40,769 nt of DNA from positions 1 through 40,769 of the forward strand of contig NZ_JAKSXX010000307.1 in assembly GCF_022829385.1 (NCBI RefSeq), in the 5' to 3' direction. The notes below the pieces were generated by a model. That model was not told where the DNA came from, made no database searches, and saw only the letters and a program-made list of their open reading frames with translations. This document shows, piece by piece, positions 36,114-40,769 of this stretch; the first letter of the stretch is position 1, and each line of letters opens with the position of its first letter. Made by a program: the position numbers and the translations under genes. Source of the DNA: Methylobacterium sp. J-070 (GTDB lineage Bacteria > Pseudomonadota > Alphaproteobacteria > Rhizobiales > Beijerinckiaceae).

Positions 36114-37310
36114 TCAGGCTCCCTTCACGGCGGCGACGATCTTCTGGGCGGCGTCGTCGAGGTCGTCCGCCGGGATCACGTTGAGGCCGGAATTCCGGAT
36201 GATCGCCTTGCCCTCCTCGACGTTGGTGCCTTCGAGGCGCACCACCAGCGGGACCTGCAGGCCCACCGCCTTCACGGCGGCGATGACGCCGTTGGCGATC
36301 ACGTCGCACTTCATGATCCCGCCGAAGATGTTGACGAGGATCCCCTTCACGTTCGGGTCGGCGGTGATGATCTTGAACGCCGCCGTGACCTTCTCCTCGG
36401 AGGCGCCGCCGCCGACATCGAGGAAGTTCGCCGGCTCCTCGCCGTAGAGCTTGATGATGTCCAGCGTCGCCATGGCCAGCCCGGCGCCGTTGACCATGCA
36501 GCCGATCGTGCCGTCGAGCGCGATGTAGGCGAGGTCGTATTTCGACGCCTCGATCTCCTTGGCGTCCTCCTCGGTCTCGTCGCGCAGGGCCATCACGTCG
36601 GGATGGCGGTAGAGGGCGTTCGAATCGAAGGCCATCTTGGCGTCGAGGCACTTGAGATGCCCGTCCGCGGTGAGCACCAGCGGGTTGATCTCCAGGAGGC
36701 TCATGTCCTTGGCCATGAAGGCCGCGTAGAGCTTCTCCGTGAGCGCGGCCGCTTCCTTGGCCTGGCTTCCGGTGAGGCCCAGCGCCTTGGCGACGGCGCG
36801 GCCGTGGTGGGGCATCACGCCGGTGGCCGGATCGACCGCGATCGTGTGGATCTTCTCGGGGGTGTCGTGGGCCACCGCCTCGATGTCCATGCCGCCCTCG
36901 GTGGAGACCACGAAGGCGACGCCGCCGGTGACCCGGTCGACCAGCATCGAGAGGTAGAACTCCTCGGCGATCTGCGCGCCTTCCTCGATGTAGAGGCGGT
37001 TGACCTGCTTGCCGGCCGGCCCGGTCTGGATCGTCACCAGGGTCTGGCCGAGCATCTCGCCGGCATATTGCTTCACCTCGTCGATGGACTTGGTGACCCG
37101 CACCCCGCCCTTGGCACCCTCGGGGGCTCCCTTGAACGTCCCCTTGCCGCGGCCGCCCGCGTGGATCTGGCTCTTCACGACCCAGACCGGGCCGCCGAGT
37201 TCCTTGGCGGCGGCCTCGGCCTCCGACGGATCGAAGATCGCCACGCCGCGGGAGATCGGCAGGCCGAACTCCTTCAGGACGGCCTTGGCCTGGTATTCAT
37301 GGATGTTCAT
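36114..37310 (-). CDS. sucC: Succinyl-CoA synthetase, beta subunit
   Basis: A 398-residue subunit with an N-terminal ATP-grasp domain (MNIHEYQAKAVLKEFG, then a VVKSQIHAGGRGKGTFKGA segment and LLEINPLVLT) and a C-terminal flavodoxin-like CoA ligase domain (ANFLDVGGGASEEKV and VNIFGGIMKCDVIA). It supplies the nucleotide and succinate sites. Length equals that of the family. It lies between mdh (upstream in transcription) and sucD. An unusual inverted heptamer array fills the mdh-sucC spacer. Confidence 0.97.
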   Translation of the reverse strand: MNIHEYQAKAVLKEFGLPISRGVAIFDPSEAEAAAKELGGPVWVVKSQIHAGGRGKGTFKGAPEGAKGGVRVTKSIDEVKQYAGEMLGQTLVTIQTGPAGKQVNRLYIEEGAQIAEEFYLSMLVDRVTGGVAFVVSTEGGMDIEAVAHDTPEKIHTIAVDPATGVMPHHGRAVAKALGLTGSQAKEAAALTEKLYAAFMAKDMSLLEINPLVLTADGHLKCLDAKMAFDSNALYRHPDVMALRDETEEDAKEIEASKYDLAYIALDGTIGCMVNGAGLAMATLDIIKLYGEEPANFLDVGGGASEEKVTAAFKIITADPNVKGILVNIFGGIMKCDVIANGVIAAVKAVGLQVPLVVRLEGTNVEEGKAIIRNSGLNVIPADDLDDAAQKIVAAVKGA

Positions 37311-37329
37311 CGGGACCTCGTGGGGGAGG

Positions 37330-37417
37330 AGCGAATAGTGAGTAGCGAATAGCGAATAGTTTTCGTGGCGCGAGCGGGCAGGGCAGCCCTATTCGCTACT
37401 CACTATTCGCTATTCGC
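37330..37417. repeat. Inverted heptamer arrays (GCGAATA / GTGAGTA) between mdh and sucC
   Basis: Left array: four heptamers at 37331-37358 (GCGAATA, GTGAGTA, then GCGAATA twice). Right array: four on the opposite strand at 37390-37417 (TATTCGC, TACTCAC, then TATTCGC twice). Bases 37330-37352 are the exact reverse complement of 37389-37411 (23 bp), with a 36-base loop, so both DNA and the operon mRNA can form a long hairpin. Repeat units shift the register by seven. The element fills almost all of the mdh-sucC spacer. Confidence 0.9.
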
Positions 37418-37424
37418 CTGTTCC

Positions 37425-38387
37425 TTACGCCAGCGAGCCGTCGACGCCCTTGCAGGCCTCGATCAGGCCGGTCACCGAGGCGACCGACTTGTCGAACATC
37501 GCCTTCTCCGCTGGGTCGAAGGTGACCTCCAGGACGCGCTCGACGCCGCCGGCGCCGATGACGATCGGCACGCCGATGAACATGCCCTTCACGCCGTACT
37601 GGCCGTCGAGGTAGGCGGCGCAGGGGAGGACCCGCTTCTTGTCGCGCAGGTAACTCTCGGCCATGGCGATGGCGGAGGCGGCGGGCGCGTAGAAGGCCGA
37701 GCCGGTCTTGAGCAGGTTGACGATCTCGCCGCCGCCCTTGCGGGTGCGGTCGACCATGGCGTCGAGCTTCTCCTGGGTGGTCCAGCCGAGCTTGACCAGA
37801 TCGGTCAGCGGCACGCCGGCGACCGTGGAGTAGCGGGTCAGCGGCACCATGTCGTCGCCGTGGCCGCCGAGCACGAAGGCCGTGACGTCCTCCACCGAGA
37901 CCTTGAACTCCTCCGCGAGGAAATGGCGGAAGCGGGCCGAATCCAGCACGCCGGCCATGCCGACGACCTTGTTGGTCGGCAGCCCCGAGAACTTCTGCAG
38001 CGCCCAGACCATCGCGTCGAGGGGGTTGGTGATGCAGATCACGAAGGCGTCCGGCGCGTAGGTCTTGATGCCCTCGCCCACCGCCTGCATGACCTTGAGG
38101 TTGATGCCGATCAGGTCGTCGCGGCTCATGCCGGGCTTGCGCGGCACGCCGGCGGTGACGATCACCACGTCGGCGCCCTTGATCGCCGCATAGTCGCTGG
38201 CGCCCGCATAGGTCGCGTCGAAGCCCTCGACCGGGGCGGCCTCGGCGATGTCCAGCGCCTTGCCCTGCGGCACGCCGTCGACGATGTCGAAGAGCACGAC
38301 GTCGCCCAGATCCTTGAGGCCAGCGAGAAGAGCCAGGGTGCCGCCGATCTGGCCGGCACCGATGAGCGCGATCTTGTTGCGAGCCAT
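37425..38387 (-). CDS. mdh: Malate dehydrogenase
   Basis: A 320-residue NAD-dependent enzyme of the lactate-dehydrogenase-like MDH group (common in alphaproteobacteria). It has the NAD motif GAGQIGG at 10-16, Asp34 for NAD preference, substrate Arg83 and Arg89 in VPRKPGMSRDD, Asn121 and Arg152, and the catalytic His176 in GGHGDDMV. It oxidises malate to oxaloacetate in the TCA cycle. ATG 38385-38387 matches the family start. It is the first gene of the minus-strand TCA cluster; the 400-base region upstream should hold the main promoter. Confidence 0.97.
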   Translation of the reverse strand: MARNKIALIGAGQIGGTLALLAGLKDLGDVVLFDIVDGVPQGKALDIAEAAPVEGFDATYAGASDYAAIKGADVVIVTAGVPRKPGMSRDDLIGINLKVMQAVGEGIKTYAPDAFVICITNPLDAMVWALQKFSGLPTNKVVGMAGVLDSARFRHFLAEEFKVSVEDVTAFVLGGHGDDMVPLTRYSTVAGVPLTDLVKLGWTTQEKLDAMVDRTRKGGGEIVNLLKTGSAFYAPAASAIAMAESYLRDKKRVLPCAAYLDGQYGVKGMFIGVPIVIGAGGVERVLEVTFDPAEKAMFDKSVASVTGLIEACKGVDGSLA

Positions 38388-38662
38388 GTCGGATCCGTCT
38401 CCGCTGCGTGTCGACTTCGATGATGCCTCGGGCGATGCCGGACCTGTGCGGCAACCTTGGCCACAGGGCGGATTCGCCGCGCCGAAATCTGCGCGGCTGT
38501 GTGGCCGAAAAGCACCGCCGCTTCAAGCCGATGCCGGGCCGGCGCGTCGGCGATCCCCTCGGGCCGACCGCCCGAGACCCCCTCGACGGGCATTGGGAAA
38601 CGTCAACGTCGCGAAGGTTTTAGGTGCACTGCACCCTGGTCCCGCACCGCCGCCAAGCTCGG

Positions 38663-38690
38663 ATGACAGATCCGCGAGGCTGTCATTTTC
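38663..38690 (+). terminator. Terminator-like hairpin on the plus strand with no known gene upstream
   Basis: ATGACAG (38663-38669) pairs with CTGTCAT (38680-38686) around a 10-base loop, directly followed by TTTTC. No plus-strand gene precedes it in this region. Confidence 0.4.
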
Positions 38691-38736
38691 GCCTCCCCGG
38701 CGTGTCTAAGCGGTGGTCGGTCCACCGGAAACGCGA

Positions 38737-38763
38737 AAGGCCCGGACGCACGGTCCGGGCCTT
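38737..38763. terminator. Terminator of the TetR-family gene
   Basis: A perfect 11-bp stem (38737-38747 / 38753-38763) with a 5-base loop lies 27 bases after the TetR stop. Read on the minus strand it is followed by a T-containing stretch. Confidence 0.75.
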
Positions 38764-38789
38764 CGTAATCGCATCGTCCGTCGGCTTGC

Positions 38790-39278
38790 TCAGAGGATCC
38801 CGGAGCGCAGGACCCGCTGGATCGCGTGGATCACGGCCCCGAACCGGGCCTCGATCAGGTCGCGCGGAACCTCCGCATCGTGCTGGATCGCCAGCGGATG
38901 CGTGAACCGGTAGCTCGCGTCGAAGATGTAGGCGATCGCCCGCTCCCGATCGCGCGCCGAGAAGATCCCCGAGGTGATCCCCTCCTCGACCACGCGCTCG
39001 ACCAGGCTGCGCAGGCGCACGCGGTGCCGTCTGGCGATCGGCCGGGCCGACACCGTCGCGTCGAGATGGACCGCGAACAGATTCGGTTCGTCGACCAGGG
39101 CGTCCCGCTGCACCGTCGCCAGGGCGGTTAGCAGCCGCTCGATCTTGTCGTCGGCCGGATCCGGCGCGTCGGCGATGCCGGCGAGCCGGGCCTCGACCTC
39201 CCGGAGCCAGCGGCCCGCCACGGCGTCGAGGAGCGCATCCTTCGATGGGAAGTAGCGGTAGACGTTGGCGTGCGTCAT
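38790..39278 (-). CDS. TetR/AcrR-family regulator (5' end unresolved)
   Basis: From the only in-frame ATG (39276-39278) the product is 162 residues: the recognition helix MTHANVYRYFPSKDALLDAV, then an all-helical ligand domain ending in HPLAIQHDAEVPRDLIEARFGAVIHAIQRVL. That ATG lies inside the helix-turn-helix, so the protein from it would lack helix 1 and most of helix 2 and could not bind DNA normally. The missing part is present upstream in the same frame. Ligand and targets are unknown; the gloB gene upstream and mdh downstream are possible neighbours in regulation. The coordinates here are the shortest defensible CDS. Confidence 0.75.
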   Translation of the reverse strand: MTHANVYRYFPSKDALLDAVAGRWLREVEARLAGIADAPDPADDKIERLLTALATVQRDALVDEPNLFAVHLDATVSARPIARRHRVRLRSLVERVVEEGITSGIFSARDRERAIAYIFDASYRFTHPLAIQHDAEVPRDLIEARFGAVIHAIQRVLRSGIL

Positions 39279-39566
39279 GCCGGCCTCCGCGGCGACGGCG
39301 ACGACCGTGACGCGTTTCGGCCCGAGGCGCGAGAGATGCTCGGTGGCGATGCCAAGCAGCCGGACATCCGCCGCGACCGGTGCGCGGGGCCGTTGCGTCC
39401 CGGCCGCATCGCCGCTGTCGCGATGCGGGACGGTGTCGCCGTCGTCGGTTCCGGGAAGCTTGACCTTGACGTCGAGCGACTCTTCCTTGGACCCGGCAGA
39501 TTCTGGCTTGAGGAACGGAAGAGGAAGGCGGGAAGTGGACAGGTGGTAGGGCGAGACGGACCCCCA
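39279..39566 (-). other. In-frame 5' extension of the TetR gene without a canonical start codon
   Basis: Reading upstream from 39278 in the same frame gives LLGIATEHLSRLGPKRVTVV and then AVAAEAG, the missing first half of the TetR helix-turn-helix. The frame stays open to a stop at 39567-39569 but contains no ATG, GTG or TTG. Possible starts are CTG at 39357-39359 or ATC at 39348-39350, or a frameshift at the five-base G/C run 39561-39565, which would join the frame to the ATG at 39565-39567. So the gene uses a rare start, is mis-sequenced, or is damaged. Confidence 0.75.
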
Positions 39567-39717
39567 TCATACCGGCTGAAGCGTCCCGGCGCTTCGCGTT
39601 GACGTTACGGCTTCCCCCCGGGAGCCCGGTTAACCTGAGCGGATTAAGACCGCTTAAAAACCCGTATGTGTCAGTTCGCCTTGAGAAGGCAACAAATTTT
39701 TCTCGTTATCACCTGCG

Positions 39718-40494
39718 TCAGAAGCGGTTCTTCCACGCCCTTAAGGCGACGAAGACCGCTTCGGGATCGCTTTCTGGCGGCATGTCGACCGACGCGGCGA
39801 GGTTCGGGAGCCCGCTGCGCAGGAACGGATTGGTGGCGCGCTCGGCGCCCATGGTCGACGGGATGAGGAAGCGGCCCTCGTCCTCGGCGCGTTCTGCCTC
39901 GGCGACGCGCGCCTTCAGGGCGGCATTGTCCGGATCGGCGGCGAGGGCGAATCGGCCGTTGGCGAGTACGTAGTCGTGCCCGCTGAACACCTGGGTCGAG
40001 TCCGGCAGGTGGTCGAAGCGCCGGAGGGACCGGTAGAGCACCTCCGGCGGGCTCTCCATCACCCGGCCGCAGCCGAGGGTGAACAGCGTGTCGCCGGCGC
40101 AGACCAGCCCGGCCTCGGCAAACGAATACGTGACGTGGTCGATGCAATGGCCGGGTGTCTCCCAGACCTCCGCCACCAGGTTCCCGATCCGCACCGTGTC
40201 GCCCTCGCGAACGGTGGTGTCCACCTCCGGGACCGCGTCGCCGGCCTTGGCGGGCGCCACCACCCGGGCGCCGGTTGCCCGCTTGACCGCCGGAATGCCC
40301 TCGACATGGTCCGCGTGCCGGTGGGTGACGAGGATGTCGGTGAGGCGCCAGCCGGTCTCGTCCAGCGCCTTGAGGACCGGCCCGGCCTCCGGAACGTCGA
40401 TCGCCGCACAGGCCCCCGTGGCCGGGTCGCGGATCAGGACGCCGATATTGTCGCTGCGGCACAGAAAGGTGTGGATCTCGGTTTCGGCAGCCAT
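39718..40494 (-). CDS. gloB: Hydroxyacylglutathione hydrolase (glyoxalase II)
   Basis: A 258-residue metallo-beta-lactamase-fold enzyme with the binuclear metal motif THRHADH (His58, His60, Asp62, His63), a later ETPGHCIDH with a metal His, and GDTLFTLGCGR with the bridging Asp. The C-terminal glyoxalase II tail (FSGHDYVLANGRFALAADPDN, then NPFLRSG) binds glutathione. It hydrolyses S-lactoylglutathione to lactate and glutathione. ATG 40492-40494 is preceded by a GAGAG ribosome site; the open frame further up is not family-like. It is divergent from the methyltransferase gene. Confidence 0.95.
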   Translation of the reverse strand: MAAETEIHTFLCRSDNIGVLIRDPATGACAAIDVPEAGPVLKALDETGWRLTDILVTHRHADHVEGIPAVKRATGARVVAPAKAGDAVPEVDTTVREGDTVRIGNLVAEVWETPGHCIDHVTYSFAEAGLVCAGDTLFTLGCGRVMESPPEVLYRSLRRFDHLPDSTQVFSGHDYVLANGRFALAADPDNAALKARVAEAERAEDEGRFLIPSTMGAERATNPFLRSGLPNLAASVDMPPESDPEAVFVALRAWKNRF

Positions 40495-40633
40495 CGTATG
40501 AGATCTCTCGAAGCGCGAAAGCTGTGGCCGTGAACTGGCGGCGAAGCGGCCGGGTTCCTTCGGCGCTTGCCGCGGGCCGTCCGGCTCACCATTGAGTACC
40601 ATCATCGTCCCGGCCTCGATCTCGTGTCCCTTC

Positions 40634-40769
40634 ATGCGTCTCGACGTCAATGGCTTGCGGGCCTTCTACGCCAGCCCCCTGGGCCGCACGACGCACCGCG
40701 TGGTCGGGCGCGCCCTGCACGAGTTCCTGGGCTCGGTGTCGGGCCTGCGCGTCCTCGGGATCGGCTACG
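40634..40769 (+). CDS. Class I SAM-dependent methyltransferase, N-terminal part (cut by window edge)
   Basis: The 45 complete codons read MRLDVNGLRAFYASPLGRTT and continue to LRVLGIGY at the edge, the beginning of motif I (nucleotide loop) of SAM methyltransferases. A short N-terminal LxxFYxSxLG motif followed by this loop, divergent from gloB, is a known layout in Rhizobiales. Substrate unknown. Confidence 0.75.
   Translation, partial: MRLDVNGLRAFYASPLGRTTHRVVGRALHEFLGSVSGLRVLGIGY

Larger units (their letters stand above)
38388..38789. other. Region upstream of mdh, between it and the TetR gene
   Basis: This 402-base stretch should contain the mdh-operon promoter. No supported gene. It holds a terminator-like hairpin facing the plus strand at 38663-38690 and the TetR gene terminator at 38737-38763. 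Confidence 0.5.

Noticed and set aside
39630..39657. Several TTAA motifs downstream of gloB, considered as CtrA sites
   Set aside because: Spacings are 10 and 6 bases, not 7, and they lie behind genes rather than at a promoter.

Overview
The window is one continuous stretch of very GC-rich chromosome. Gene content and order point to an alphaproteobacterium of the Rhizobiales, most likely Methylobacterium or a close relative. The main evidence is the mdh-sucCDAB-lpd cluster, the rpsO-pnp pair, a class II tRNA-Tyr, gloB divergent from a methyltransferase, and typical alphaproteobacterial small proteins (DUF3597, DUF2892, YnfA, DUF1778). The genus is inferred from overall character, not from a database match.

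Layout. 1-7.0 kb is a capsule / surface-polysaccharide locus: the start of an export lipoprotein, an LTA-synthase-like phosphotransferase, a KpsC-like and a KpsS-like glycosyltransferase facing away from each other, then a translationally coupled SDR and formyltransferase. 7.1-8.0 kb is a DUF1778-GNAT (TacA-TacT type) toxin-antitoxin module. 8.1-8.6 kb is an orphan flgC with a textbook CtrA box (TTAA-N7-TTAA) in front of it. 8.5-12.8 kb holds an amino-acid permease and two coupled membrane proteins of unknown function. 13.0-15.8 kb is rpsO-pnp with a hairpin in the pnp leader. 16.2-20.5 kb holds small stress-type membrane proteins, a RidA overlapping a PotF-like binding protein, DUF3597, and a coiled-coil zinc-ribbon membrane protein. 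20.8-23.5 kb is an accessory-looking patch with a small membrane protein, an AT-richer spacer, and a stand-alone SF2 helicase with a small partner. 23.9-27.8 kb holds tRNA-Tyr, ruvC, a CMD/AhpD-type protein, ynfA, xerC and a tandem degenerate receiver protein. 27.8-38.4 kb is the TCA-cycle cluster, all on the minus strand (transcribed mdh, sucC, sucD, sucA, sucB, a small DUF4160/DUF2442 pair, SDR, lpd). 38.8-40.8 kb holds a TetR regulator, gloB and the start of a methyltransferase.

How the parts work together. The TCA genes encode malate dehydrogenase, both succinyl-CoA synthetase subunits and the three enzymes of the 2-oxoglutarate dehydrogenase complex, so the cluster covers oxoglutarate to succinate plus malate to oxaloacetate. 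The capsule genes supply the lipid-linked Kdo primer machinery (KpsC/KpsS) plus a likely phosphoglycerol-type decoration enzyme and possible sugar-modifying enzymes.

Most notable observations. (1) A pair of inverted heptamer arrays (unit GCGAATA / GTGAGTA) forms a perfect 22-23 bp hairpin between mdh and sucC. (2) A one-base frameshift breaks the DUF4160 gene that sits inside the TCA operon. (3) The TetR gene has no canonical start codon for its DNA-binding domain. (4) A CtrA box precedes an isolated flgC. (5) The GNAT toxin has Trp where the family has its catalytic Tyr. (6) A two-receiver protein has complementary losses of phosphorylation residues. No CRISPR array, transposase, prophage or complete new defence system is visible; the helicase pair is the nearest candidate.
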